Source: CAZELM01 sp964512995 (GTDB lineage Bacteria; CSSED10-310). Taken from it: 53,805 nucleotides of DNA. Shown here in pieces: positions 17,430-26,303 of the stretch. How positions within the stretch are numbered: position 1 is the stretch's first letter; every line of letters begins with the position of its first letter. The stretch spans positions 1-53,805 of the forward strand of contig CAZELM010000032.1 in NCBI GenBank assembly GCA_964512995.1, written 5' to 3'. The notes under the pieces are model-generated. The model had not been told where the DNA came from. It ran no database searches and worked only from the letters and a program-made list of their open reading frames with translations. The translations under genes and the position numbers were made by a program.

Positions 17430-18254
17430 GTCATTGCCTCCAATACCGGATCTGCATCGATATTTCAGTTTCTGATTTCAACGCTAACTGCGTACGTATC
17501 CAGATGTTTTCAAAAGATGCCTGTATCAAGTTAAATCAGCCGAATTGCAAATTCTCACCTATGTGACTCAATCGCTTTATGCAAGTGATATACCAAATCA
17601 ATTCTATGGTATAGTTACATAACATTTGAAGATATGGAACTGAGAGGCTGAAGTTCTGTCCGCATATATATTGTGAATAGCCAGTGGTTATCCGGAAAGT
17701 TCTTCACTGCTGATGCCTGAAAATCACCACTGATCCCCATTCGATCTGGAGAACCACATGAGATTGTGTCCATCGATCATTTCTCGTTGGTGAAAGCAGA
17801 ACAGGCAGAGGATTTGTAACCGTCCATCACATAGAATCATTACTTCGAATCGCCGTAGCCTATTCTTTTACATTGATTCTGCGTGTCACCTTTTCCCGAG
17901 GCTTTTCAGTGATGGAATTACGAGGATTTTCGCTGATAACTTGGCAATGGTTCGGTTTTCATCAGAATGGTTTTTCGGCCAGGATCCAGTTATCAGAAGA
18001 AATATGTTTTGTGTGCAAAAATTATGTAATTGAGAAAATAATTATTGACTTCATGAGGCTTCTGTCTTTTCTGTGAGAATTATGCATCTGTGAGGTTTTC
18101 GTAAAGAAATAAAAAACCTCTGCGAAGAATCGCAAAGCATCCGCAGTTCTTTTTAAGCTTTCGGTACACTCTAATAAAAAAGAATAGATCATTTTTAGCT
18201 TTGACCTATCCAAATATGGCGTTACTTTTTTGAATGAGGAAGGAAAGAGGAGAT
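17430..18254. other. Long intergenic region upstream of roadblock/V4R cluster
   Basis: About 825 bp without a convincing gene; short ORFs here lack ribosome-binding sites. It should contain the promoter of the leftward cluster. An inverted repeat, TATACCA (17589-17595) and TGGTATA (17607-17613), about 160 bp before the first gene, is a possible operator. Arms GAGGTTTT (18092-18099) and AAAACCTC (18113-18120) form another stem, followed by CTGCG/CGCAG and a short T-rich run, perhaps a weak terminator. Confidence 0.4.
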
Positions 18255-18632
18255 TCAGGCGAACCTTCTAAGCCACTTCTGGGCGGATGATTTCTTCTTG
18301 AAAAGTCGGATATTGTAATTTCGGTTCTGACAGACCGTCTCAAAGAAATGATACATGTCGACCTGGTCTACTATTTGGGGCATTATGACCGCAATTTGAC
18401 AGTTGATCGGAACTCCAATCTCTCCAAAATACTCAGGTATCAGATACAAGTCAGCGATAGATGTATTTAATAGCGCTTGGGAGTGGTCAGTCATCACTCG
18501 ACAAGTCGCACGTTCCTTCGATATTTCAAGAGCAATTTGCGCCTGTGACTTGATATCCTCCATGGATATCGTGCCGGTACAACTGATAACAATGATACGA
18601 TGTTCAGCAATGTATTTGAATTCCCACGACAT
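18255..18632 (-). CDS. STAS/SpoIIAA-like domain protein
   Basis: A 125-residue soluble alpha/beta protein. The run HRIIVISCTGTISMEDI followed by a helix and strand pair (CRVMTDHSQALLNTSIADL) fits the SpoIIAA-like STAS fold, used as anti-sigma antagonist or as a sensor. There is no clear phosphorylatable Ser in the usual motif and no anti-sigma kinase gene next to it. It stands alone between two long intergenic regions. The ribosome-binding site is weak. Confidence 0.5.
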   Translation of the reverse strand: MSWEFKYIAEHRIIVISCTGTISMEDIKSQAQIALEISKERATCRVMTDHSQALLNTSIADLYLIPEYFGEIGVPINCQIAVIMPQIVDQVDMYHFFETVCQNRNYNIRLFKKKSSAQKWLRRFA

Positions 18633-18836
18633 ACCAATTCTTGCATGGAGATTAAAACCATAAAGGAACTTAAACAGTCTTTTTTATCTGGTCTTGTCTT
18701 CAGTTGTGTAATTTACACCGTTCAAGTCAATACTCATATTATAACCGATCTCGGGCTGGATCGCAATATGGATAATAGTCATTATTATTTGCCTGAATGG
18801 TAAGTATGCTGAAAGCAGCAGATCCCGATTCCATGA

Positions 18837-19751
18837 TTATTCGAACACATCATTGAAATGAGAATTCGGTTTCAGGTAAAGCGTATTGCCGGCATAATCA
18901 AAAATAAGATTGAAACGGCGCAATGCGGTAATGCCTATGATAGCATCAGCGCCTGGCTGTTTGGATCTGATTTCTGCAGGTGCGAAAGATGCTTTGACGT
19001 TCTTCAATTCATAAGGGCCGATTTTCAGTGATGAGATGATACCGGTTTTTCCATAAATATCTCCACTTAAGCCTCTTCCAAGATTTACAGCTACAGTATT
19101 CGGTGGCATCTGAACTTTCATGTCAGCTTTTTCAAGTATCAGGATCGCATCACCGGCAGCATAATCGATATACATTGACATAAGAACCGGAGATTCGGTT
19201 GTGACTGCCACGTACCCCTCAATCCAGGGGACATGATTGTCTTTGATCGAAAGGGGTATCTTTGTCCATGTTGAATCAATCTGGATGGAGTTGTCCCTAT
19301 ACAATGCCATCGTATTCTGATCATAATTGAATTCGGTAATGTAATGACCGAAGATGGAATAACCGATGATTCCATTGGAGGGGAAACCTTTGTAAATATC
19401 ACTCTGAAGTATGAGAAGTTTCTGATTTTTAAGGATAACCTCACTGATCCCGATATCCACTGATTCCAAACATGCTACTTTTTGGCCTTCTCCACTCCCT
19501 GCGCCATGTACCTGATACTCCACCGCATTATTCTGATCTAACCGGGTTCTGTAATCAGGATTGTATATCATGACACCATCACTCCCAAATCCGGTATCCA
19601 GAAGTATATCGGGGATAACAAGATCACCGACCCGGATGCTCACTGACGATTTCACTCCGATATCCTTAATCGGTATTACGATTTTGGATACTTCATCGGA
19701 GGCAAATAAGATTCCGGGAATCACCATAATCAGAAACAGGGCAAGTTTCAA
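18837..19751 (-). CDS. Secreted two-lobed retropepsin-like aspartic protease homolog
   Basis: A 304-residue exported protein (signal peptide about 1-17, cleavage after LFA). Two similar lobes are seen. Lobe one has the aspartic-protease motif LLDTG (Asp52-Thr-Gly) and ends with IIGYSIFGHYITEFNYD. Lobe two has IDYAAGDAILI, where Asp196 is kept but Thr-Gly is replaced by Tyr-Ala, and ends with IIGITALRRFNLIFDYA. The internal duplication mirrors pepsin-like enzymes inside one chain. Whether it is active with one intact motif is doubtful. Probably periplasmic. It follows the isochorismatase-like gene by about 30 bp and may be co-transcribed. Confidence 0.78.
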   Translation of the reverse strand: MKLALFLIMVIPGILFASDEVSKIVIPIKDIGVKSSVSIRVGDLVIPDILLDTGFGSDGVMIYNPDYRTRLDQNNAVEYQVHGAGSGEGQKVACLESVDIGISEVILKNQKLLILQSDIYKGFPSNGIIGYSIFGHYITEFNYDQNTMALYRDNSIQIDSTWTKIPLSIKDNHVPWIEGYVAVTTESPVLMSMYIDYAAGDAILILEKADMKVQMPPNTVAVNLGRGLSGDIYGKTGIISSLKIGPYELKNVKASFAPAEIRSKQPGADAIIGITALRRFNLIFDYAGNTLYLKPNSHFNDVFE

Positions 19752-19782
19752 AGTATCTCCCTTACTTTACAACACATCGCGA

Positions 19783-20481
19783 TCAATCGATGGATGCATT
19801 CATCCCATAGGTTTTTGGATCAACGGAGTCATTGATCATGGCGTGAATTGTTTCCGCTGTTGTGACATGCGCAAATCCGAAGGCGAGATTCAACAAACTG
19901 GCCAGATGCATTTCTTCTGTAATACTTCCGGTTCCGTCCGCCAGGAAAAATATACGGTAATCCCGGTAATAGGCATCTCTCGCTGTCGATTCGCAACACA
20001 TATTGGTCATCACTCCGGAAATGACGATGTCTTCGATTCGCAGACATCGTAATATCGTTTCCATGTCTGTGTTGTAAAATGCAGAATATCGGTGTTTCAT
20101 GACTACTTTCTCGGTCGGAAGAGGCTGGATTTCCGGATGGATCTCGCTCTCAACGCTTCCTTCCAGACACATCCCATCCCACCACCATTTCATAATCCCG
20201 CTGTCCATGTGAAGGGGATGATGAACGTGCTGAGTAAATATGACCGGCCGGTTATGATCCCGGAACGTTGAGATGAGTTTCTTCACAACCGGTATGATCG
20301 GTGTTCCGCCGCAGGTATATGTGGGAGCACCGGGTGTTAAAAAGAATCGTTGCATATCAACTACCAGCAAAGCACATTTGTTTTTCTGGATAATCATCTG
20401 ATGACGGTTAAACTCTGCGATACGATTCATCCATTCTTTTGTTTTTTTATGAAGCGTTTCAGCCGTTATGTATGGTTCCAT
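19783..20481 (-). CDS. Isochorismatase-family cysteine hydrolase
   Basis: A 232-residue cytoplasmic hydrolase. The family triad is visible: Asp42 (LLVVDMQ), Lys129 (MKHRYSAF) and Cys162 (GVMTNMCCESTARDA); the cis-peptide region also fits. Members hydrolyse isochorismate, nicotinamide, ureidoacrylate, N-carbamoyl compounds or similar amides. Nothing in the neighbourhood fixes the substrate. A 30-residue helical N-terminal extension precedes the domain. Confidence 0.9.
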   Translation of the reverse strand: MEPYITAETLHKKTKEWMNRIAEFNRHQMIIQKNKCALLVVDMQRFFLTPGAPTYTCGGTPIIPVVKKLISTFRDHNRPVIFTQHVHHPLHMDSGIMKWWWDGMCLEGSVESEIHPEIQPLPTEKVVMKHRYSAFYNTDMETILRCLRIEDIVISGVMTNMCCESTARDAYYRDYRIFFLADGTGSITEEMHLASLLNLAFGFAHVTTAETIHAMINDSVDPKTYGMNASID

Positions 20482-20926
20482 ATATCTCTTTCACAATCCG
20501 CTTGATCGGAAATCAATTCAGCATTTCTTCTATATGCTATCAGATATAGTGATGATATACAAACAGACTGAATTTATTTAAGCAAATGAATCAAAAAGGT
20601 ATTTAGGGGGTCGTTCATGAAGATATCACTAACACGAGAGATGTTCACAAGAGGAAAACTTTTGGATATGTAAAAACATCGGGCTATCTGAAGATCTCAG
20701 TATGGAACTGATTCTGATGCGTTGTTGCATCTGGGAGTATCTTACAGCATCCGTGGTGTGGATGAATCGATACGATTTCGTGATAGACCGGAATCCCACC
20801 TGGCGCCAGTGCTGATTGATACGGGTAACATGAGTGCTGATGGAGCTGGATTACTCAACATCGATATTGCTACCATCTCGGAACAATCTACTGGCATTTT
20901 TTGTCCAAATGGCAGATACTTGAGTG
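20482..20926. other. Intergenic region between divergent genes
   Basis: About 445 bp between the leftward hydrolase and the rightward methyltransferase; it should hold both promoters. AGGGGG followed by ATG at 20617 would start an 18-codon peptide (to 20673), too short to call a gene. A longer ORF at 20722-20937 has no ribosome-binding site and no recognisable content. Nothing else seen. Confidence 0.4.
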
Positions 20927-22216
20927 ATGATTCGTGAAACCACAAACCAGATAACGCTGTTTTCTTTTTATCGACCGGAGTTCAATCCTGATCGCTTTTT
21001 GGATCAGATTGCTGCATTCAGGGAGTTTGCGACTGACACCGTAATCGAAAAACAGTCCTTCGAGACAACGGACGATAAAACGGTTCCGCTTCCGATTTTC
21101 ATCAATGAATTCTGGACAGCGAAGCAGCGTGCCGCTCATTCGATTCATGAAATTTCCTACCGGGCATGTTTTAAACCGCAGCTTCCCCGATTTTTTATTT
21201 CCCGGCTGACGAGTCCCGGGGATGTGGTCTATGATCCATTCGCAGGCCGCGGCACCACATTGATTGAATCCGCGCTCATGGGGCGACAGCCTGCGGGATG
21301 CGATATCAATCCCTTGTCGAGAGTGCTGATTCTGCCGAGATTATCACCACCGAATATGGCAGCCTTGAAAGACCGGCTCATGGAGATCAATCTGAATGAC
21401 ACAGATGAATACCCAGAAGATCTCCTTGCTTTCTACCATCCGCAGACACTTCGTGAAATCTGTGCTCTGAAAAAGTATTTTCATGAACGGAATTCCCGAT
21501 CGAAGCTGGATGATGTGGATGTTTGGATCCGGATGGTTGCCGTGAATCGTCTGACCGGTCACTCACCAGGATTTTTTTCAGTATATACACTGCCGCCCAA
21601 TCAAGCGGTCACTGTTGAACGGCAAAGAAAAATCAATCTCAAACGCAACCAGGATCCGCCGAGAAGGGACGTCGTCCAGATCATCCTGAAAAAATCACGA
21701 TCATTGCTGACAGACTGCACGGTTCCATATCTGGAAAATTTGCAGACGGCCCATGAAACCGTTCGCTTTATAGTCGGAGACTCCAGTAATACGCCCGAGA
21801 TCCCCTCAGATTCCATTCATCTGGTCGTGACTTCGCCACCATTTCTCGATGTCGTGAATTATGCATACGACAACTGGCTCAGATGTTGGTTCATCGGAGT
21901 GGATTCTGCCACAGTTCCAATCAGCATTCATCGGAAAGTGGAGGACTGGAGCATGAAAATGGGTTCTGTTTTCCGTGAGCTCCATCGGGTTCTTGTTCCC
22001 GGACGATGGATTGCATTTGAAGTGGGCGATGTTCGCGGAGATGATTCGATCCTGGTCCGGTCTGTCATTTCTGCTGGAGTGGGTGCTGGTCTCGAACCAG
22101 TATGTGTGCTGATCAATACTCAGTCTTTCACCAAGACCGCCAATTGCTGGGGAATCAGCAACAACTCACGTGGCACCAACTCCAATCGGATTGTCTGTTT
22201 TCGAAAAGGAATCTGA
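20927..22216 (+). CDS. DNA N4-cytosine/N6-adenine methyltransferase
   Basis: A 429-residue amino-methyltransferase of DNA. Motif I is DPFAGRGTT (from Asp103, AdoMet binding) and the catalytic motif IV is TSPPF (302-306). Serine before PP is typical of N4-cytosine enzymes, though N6-adenine cannot be excluded. Motif I comes before IV, with about 190 residues between that would include the target-recognition region. No strong ribosome-binding site; ATG 20927 and GTG 20924 are equally possible. The next gene, 65 bp on, is a PD-(D/E)xK nuclease-like protein, so the two are probably a type II restriction-modification pair. Confidence 0.85.
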   Translation: MIRETTNQITLFSFYRPEFNPDRFLDQIAAFREFATDTVIEKQSFETTDDKTVPLPIFINEFWTAKQRAAHSIHEISYRACFKPQLPRFFISRLTSPGDVVYDPFAGRGTTLIESALMGRQPAGCDINPLSRVLILPRLSPPNMAALKDRLMEINLNDTDEYPEDLLAFYHPQTLREICALKKYFHERNSRSKLDDVDVWIRMVAVNRLTGHSPGFFSVYTLPPNQAVTVERQRKINLKRNQDPPRRDVVQIILKKSRSLLTDCTVPYLENLQTAHETVRFIVGDSSNTPEIPSDSIHLVVTSPPFLDVVNYAYDNWLRCWFIGVDSATVPISIHRKVEDWSMKMGSVFRELHRVLVPGRWIAFEVGDVRGDDSILVRSVISAGVGAGLEPVCVLINTQSFTKTANCWGISNNSRGTNSNRIVCFRKGI

Positions 22217-22281
22217 AAAAATGTCATTTATAACGAATATTACTCCCAGAAGGGAATTTCATCAATGATGGGGAGCGGACA

Positions 22282-22827
22282 ATGACATATCCACACGTGA
22301 ACATCAATCAGGAGATGATTGAAGAAGCTTGCCGATTGGAACCGAAAGCCCGGGTAAACCGCACAAAGGCATCCGAAATAGATACACTGGCTGGCATATT
22401 AGGAGAATTTGTGTTTGCTCAATGGTTTTACGGTGATTGGAGATATCATCGAGTGAGTCAGAATAAGGGGCAGACGGATTTTCCAGATATCGAAATCAAA
22501 ACATCAGCCTATCCATTCAATGATCATCTTCATCTGTTGGTACGGGAGGACTATGCCCGGAAACGCCATCCTCCGTTTTATATCCAGATTATACTCAATG
22601 TCTCTGATCGAAAAGTATCTAAAATTATTCCAGGAACACAGGCTGTGCTATGTGGATATGCGAGTCACGAAGAAGTCATGACAGGTGATGTAAAGGATTA
22701 TGGAAATAAATCCGGAGGTCCTGGCGGATATCGCTGCCATGGCATTCCTTTGAATCGGTTGCATCCGATGAATGAATTCCGGGAAACGTATCAAAACTAT
22801 CGACCCTCATTGAACACGGGTGAATAA
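22282..22827 (+). CDS. Putative PD-(D/E)xK restriction endonuclease
   Basis: A 181-residue protein. The core GEFVFAQWF ... GQTDFPDIEIKTS gives Glu42, Asp66, Glu71 and Lys73 in the order expected for a PD-(D/E)xK nuclease active site (D-x4-E-x-K). I do not recognise a named restriction enzyme, so specificity is unknown. GGGGAG precedes ATG 22282, and it follows the DNA methyltransferase in the same direction. Best reading: restriction partner of that methyltransferase. Expression order (methylase first) fits. Confidence 0.68.
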   Translation: MTYPHVNINQEMIEEACRLEPKARVNRTKASEIDTLAGILGEFVFAQWFYGDWRYHRVSQNKGQTDFPDIEIKTSAYPFNDHLHLLVREDYARKRHPPFYIQIILNVSDRKVSKIIPGTQAVLCGYASHEEVMTGDVKDYGNKSGGPGGYRCHGIPLNRLHPMNEFRETYQNYRPSLNTGE

Positions 22828-22944
22828 TATTCCATAATCAGAGTACAGGTTCGTTCGTGAAAACAAGGGTCCATGAACATGGAGTATTCCAGCTCACAAG
22901 TAAGAAATGGAACCAAGGAACGCAATCGACAGGAGGTATATTAT

Positions 22945-24369
22945 ATGAATCCGTGGATCATAATTGGATGTCTGATCGCTGCAATCGGGATGCCGGCTTC
23001 ATCGGCCTCAGAGAACCAGCGGCATTTTTCATCTGTCAAGCATCATATTGAGGGTATGAATCCCGAAATGGCTCCGGCTTCATTCGATGAATCACATTGG
23101 GATTGGCGGGATTTTGGAGTCGTTCCTCCTGCAAAGGATCAGGGATATTGCGGGTCCGGCTGGGCATTTACGATCATCGGGACGCTCGAATCCCATATCG
23201 CCCTGAACTTTGACGAATTTCTTGATCTATCGGAACAACAATTGATTTCGTGCGATGACAATGCCTTCGGATGTTGTGGTGGTGACGAGTGGTCGTTCTG
23301 GACATTTCACTGGAATCAGCCGATCCCGGAGATCTGTTTTCCGTATGGTGACACCATGACAGACTGCGAATCCGACTATTCTCAGATTCCGTGTGATTAT
23401 TCGTGTCCGGAAATACCGTATAATGTGAACAATGTATATTCATTGGATACTTCGAAGCCGATTCAGATCGCAATCGATCTGATGACTGGCGGTCCTGCTT
23501 ATTTAAGCTTCGATTTTTACAGTGATTTCTGGGATTACTGGTATGGTTCCATCGGTACTTATCCATGGATTGAAAACGGCGTATATTTCCAGGATTATGG
23601 ATATCTGGAAGGCACCCATGCGGTGCTGGTCATCGGTTTCAACACCCAAACCGGGTACTGGATCTGCCGAAACAGTTTCGGCGAAACCGAAGGACCTTTT
23701 GGTGATGGAACATTTCGCTTGGCATGGCCTGATCCATACTGGCATCACACGCAAAACCTGAATCTGAATCATGCGAATGCGGATATTGATCCGGAAGATT
23801 CCTGTGATATGACCGGTACCACGATCTGGATGCCATCGGATCGATATAAACCGGGTGACCGGTTCGCTTGGAATATCCTGATCTGTAACGCCACTTCCAA
23901 AGATATCGTCGGGCACCCGTTGTTTGCTGTTCTGGATGTTATGGGAATTTACTTCTTTGCACCATCGTTTACTGCTTATGATTATTATCTCTTTGAGTTC
24001 CCACCGGGTAAGTCTGTGGTGGAAGTATTGGATGATTTTCCATGGCCGGATGGGACCGGAAGCGGTGATGCAAGGCTGTATGCCGTTATGACCGATCCAG
24101 ATGTGACCGAAGTCTATGGGGAAATGGATGCATTTTATTTTCAGTGGTCAGATGGTTCCTTTACTCCGACACCAACACAGACGCCGTTTGGTTATCCGAC
24201 ATTAACGCCATCTGCGACACCGGCTACCTTTCCACGAACTCCGACTCTGACTCCATCAGCAACTCCCGCAACATTTCCGGCAATGGGATTCAAAAAGGAG
24301 ATCCACGTCAACGCGCATCCCGTTCAGATTCCAGGAGCTGTTGATACACCGCCACCGCCTCATTTATAA
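22945..24369 (+). CDS. Secreted papain-like protein lacking catalytic Cys
   Basis: A 474-residue exported protein (signal peptide about 1-22). Residues 45-265 are a C1A papain-like domain: the active-site helix reads QGYCGSGWAF, where papains have QGxCGSCWAF, so the nucleophile position is Gly72 (codon GGC at 23158). The other catalytic residues remain: His225 (THAVLVIGF) and Asn243 (CRNSFG), plus the oxyanion Gln66. Residues 266-410 form a beta-rich domain. Residues about 415-450 are Thr/Pro repeats (TPTLTPSATPATFP twice), an outer-surface spacer, then a short basic tail. AGGAGG eight bases before ATG 22945 fixes the start. Either a pseudo-protease or a one-base error. Confidence 0.85.
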   Translation: MNPWIIIGCLIAAIGMPASSASENQRHFSSVKHHIEGMNPEMAPASFDESHWDWRDFGVVPPAKDQGYCGSGWAFTIIGTLESHIALNFDEFLDLSEQQLISCDDNAFGCCGGDEWSFWTFHWNQPIPEICFPYGDTMTDCESDYSQIPCDYSCPEIPYNVNNVYSLDTSKPIQIAIDLMTGGPAYLSFDFYSDFWDYWYGSIGTYPWIENGVYFQDYGYLEGTHAVLVIGFNTQTGYWICRNSFGETEGPFGDGTFRLAWPDPYWHHTQNLNLNHANADIDPEDSCDMTGTTIWMPSDRYKPGDRFAWNILICNATSKDIVGHPLFAVLDVMGIYFFAPSFTAYDYYLFEFPPGKSVVEVLDDFPWPDGTGSGDARLYAVMTDPDVTEVYGEMDAFYFQWSDGSFTPTPTQTPFGYPTLTPSATPATFPRTPTLTPSATPATFPAMGFKKEIHVNAHPVQIPGAVDTPPPPHL

Positions 24370-24414
24370 TATCAGATGAACGCGCTGTTTCATGGAGTTG
24401 TTACTGGAACGGGT

Positions 24415-25239
24415 TCAAGGGGTTGATGGGAACACGAACTGATAGACGGGATAGGTTTCTGCTGTGGCAAATCCCAGTCTCTCTGCAACTTTCCAGGATG
24501 GCACATTTTCCCGGTTAGTTTCCCAATAGGGTATTAAATCGTGAGCGATGCAGTGTTCGATCAACGCCTGCCCGGCAAGAGTTGCCAGTCCGCGTTTTCG
24601 CTCCTGTTCAATAAATGTCTCGATCTCGATCATAAACTCCCTGCCGATTTCAAATCCATTGGAACTGCAAGTCGCAATGACCTCGGTTCCTTTGAGAATC
24701 GAATAACCGATAGCGGTTATGGACAGGTAGTCAGCACTGACGAACGCAGTATCTGCGAGTTCTGGAGGGATGATCGGAATATCGACCTTCATCAGCTTAT
24801 AACCATTGGGTATCCCGATGACCTTTTTGTTCCGGAGATAGCGTTGTTTATCGAATACCATCAACATCTCCTGATGCCGCACCGGATTGAATTCCCCAAG
24901 ATCACGTTCGATTGTTCGGGACCATTGTTCGGAATCATCTCCATTGGAGATATATATTTCCAGCCAATCATGATTCAGGCGGTGAGATTCGGGAACGATA
25001 ACCGATTTCATCAACGATGCCAATCCCTGAGTGAACATCGCATTATCCGGATCCCCGCCAATGTATGCCCAGCGGTTGAATGCCCATGCCAATGCTGTTC
25101 TTGGAGCATCGGGATGATCAACGAAAATTTTGCCCGGATAATGCCCCTGAATGATGGCCTGAACGGGCAGTTGATATTTATGGCCCATAAATATGTGCCG
25201 GACAGCGCTGAAATCCGATTTATTTAATTCCAGAATCAT
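24415..25239 (-). CDS. GNAT-family N-acetyltransferase
   Basis: A 274-residue protein. The C-terminal half has a GNAT acetyl-CoA binding region (ERKRGLATLAGQALIEHC, residues about 212-229) and the following WETNRENVPSWKVAERLGF, typical of the family. The N-terminal 130 residues match the extended GNAT type that carries a second domain. Substrate unknown. AGGAGGA precedes the ATG. It faces the papain-like gene and is not in an operon. Confidence 0.85.
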   Translation of the reverse strand: MILELNKSDFSAVRHIFMGHKYQLPVQAIIQGHYPGKIFVDHPDAPRTALAWAFNRWAYIGGDPDNAMFTQGLASLMKSVIVPESHRLNHDWLEIYISNGDDSEQWSRTIERDLGEFNPVRHQEMLMVFDKQRYLRNKKVIGIPNGYKLMKVDIPIIPPELADTAFVSADYLSITAIGYSILKGTEVIATCSSNGFEIGREFMIEIETFIEQERKRGLATLAGQALIEHCIAHDLIPYWETNRENVPSWKVAERLGFATAETYPVYQFVFPSTP

Positions 25240-25351
25240 ACCTGATCCTCCTGCTCAGGTTATTGTAATACGAACAAAGAATGGATGAAAGAAAAATGGA
25301 TTCGAATGAAGGATGAAATTTTTCCCATAACCCGAGAAATTGAATGCGTTT

Positions 25352-25856
25352 ATGAACAACAGACGTTTATTGTTTGGAATGCTTGGATTATCAAATGCGG
25401 CTGATCTTTTTACGAAAAGGACTGGCGGTCTTGCGGAAGTGATTGACGATCTTGCAGAAGTGACTGGTGGTTCTGCAGAAGGGATTGGCGGTCTTGCAGA
25501 AGTGACTGACGGTCTTGCAGAAGACTGACGGTCTTGCAGAAGTGACTGACGGTCTTGCAGAAGTGACTGACGGTCTTGCAGAAGTGACTGGCGGTTCTGC
25601 AGAAGTGACTGGCGGTCTTGCAGAAGTGATTGACGGTCTTGCAGAAGTGACTGACGGTCTTGCAGAAGTGATTGACGGTCTTGCAGAAGTGATTGACGGT
25701 TCTGCAGAAGTGATTGACGATCTTGCAGAAGTGACTGACGGTCTTGCAGAAGGGATTGACGGTCTTACAGAAGTGACTGACGGTCTTGCAGAAGTGACTG
25801 ACAGTTGTACAAACATACTCAGACGAATTCTGACTCAACTTGAGGGAAGAAGTTGA
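25352..25856 (+). pseudogene. Heptad-repeat gene broken by 2-bp deletion
   Basis: If the 19-bp unit at 25508-25526 is restored to 21 bp, one frame runs from ATG 25352 to the stop at 25856: an N-terminal segment (MNNRRLLFGMLGLSNAADLF), about 18 seven-residue repeats of the form GLAEVTD, and an amphipathic tail (NILRRILTQLEG). Leu and Val fall at a and d positions of a heptad, so a coiled coil is predicted. As written, the frame stops at 25528. There is no good ribosome-binding site, so coding is uncertain; the tract may be non-coding. Length change in such a repeat could switch expression on and off. Confidence 0.4.
25424..25799. repeat. 18-unit 21-bp tandem minisatellite
   Basis: Eighteen tandem units of consensus GACGGTCTTGCAGAAGTGACT occupy 376 bp; unit 5 (25508-25526) lacks two bases and is 19 bp. 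Units differ at few places (ACT/ATT, GGT/GAT, CTT/TCT, GTG/GGG). Three reverse-strand frames and one forward frame stay open only because the unit length is a multiple of three. It is not a CRISPR: there are no spacers. Confidence 0.97.
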
Positions 25857-26303
25857 TGTTTCATTGTGAGGTTTTCTATCTCGTTGAAAGAGTAATAATT
25901 AATGTTCAATCTCCTGGAAAATTGTAATCAACTCAGCAGGATGCTGATTTTATGAATTCCGTCCCACATTGCACGGTTTATATCGTTTGCATTGTTTCAC
26001 AGAATGAGGAGAATCATTTATTCTCGACAATTTAATTCGGTAAAAAAGTGCCATTTTTCATATATTTAATGTGAGAAATAACAGCGGATCTATTATTTTT
26101 TTGTGTTCAAAGTAATGTAGCCTCATGTGTAGACATTTCTATGCAATATTTGAGATATTTGTAACATAATTTATTGTGAGCCAGGAGAATAAAAAGGTTT
26201 GGTTTTATGAAAATGGATTCTTATAATGAAATTGTTGGCACTGGATGAGTCAAAAACGGATCCCATCCAATAACGATTAATAAGTAGGAGGTAATACCAA
26301 ACG
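25857..26303. other. AT-rich intergenic region before the helical protein gene
   Basis: About 450 bp of AT-rich sequence, no convincing ORF. It contains the promoter listed at 26199-26227 and AGGAGG at 26286-26291, which lies rather far (12 bases) from ATG 26304. Confidence 0.5.
26199..26227 (+). promoter_or_regulatory. Sigma-70-type promoter
   Basis: TTGGTT (26199-26204) and a perfect TATAAT (26222-26227) are separated by 17 bases. It points to the gene at 26304 and would give a leader of about 70 bases. The -35 box is only a partial match. Confidence 0.5.

Noticed and set aside
17873..18213. Short ORFs in the long intergenic region
   Set aside because: No ribosome-binding sites, unusual composition, and mutually overlapping on opposite strands.
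25424..25799. Possible CRISPR array
   Set aside because: Units are directly adjacent with no unique spacers, and no cas genes are present; the Cas4-like gene at 52893 is far away and lacks catalytic residues.
25391..25838. Two reverse-strand ORFs of 141-142 codons over the minisatellite (VTSARPS and HFCKTVS repeats)
   Set aside because: They stay open only because a 21-bp unit repeats in frame; no start signals, and Cys-rich repeats of this kind have no support. The forward heptad frame has better non-repeat ends.
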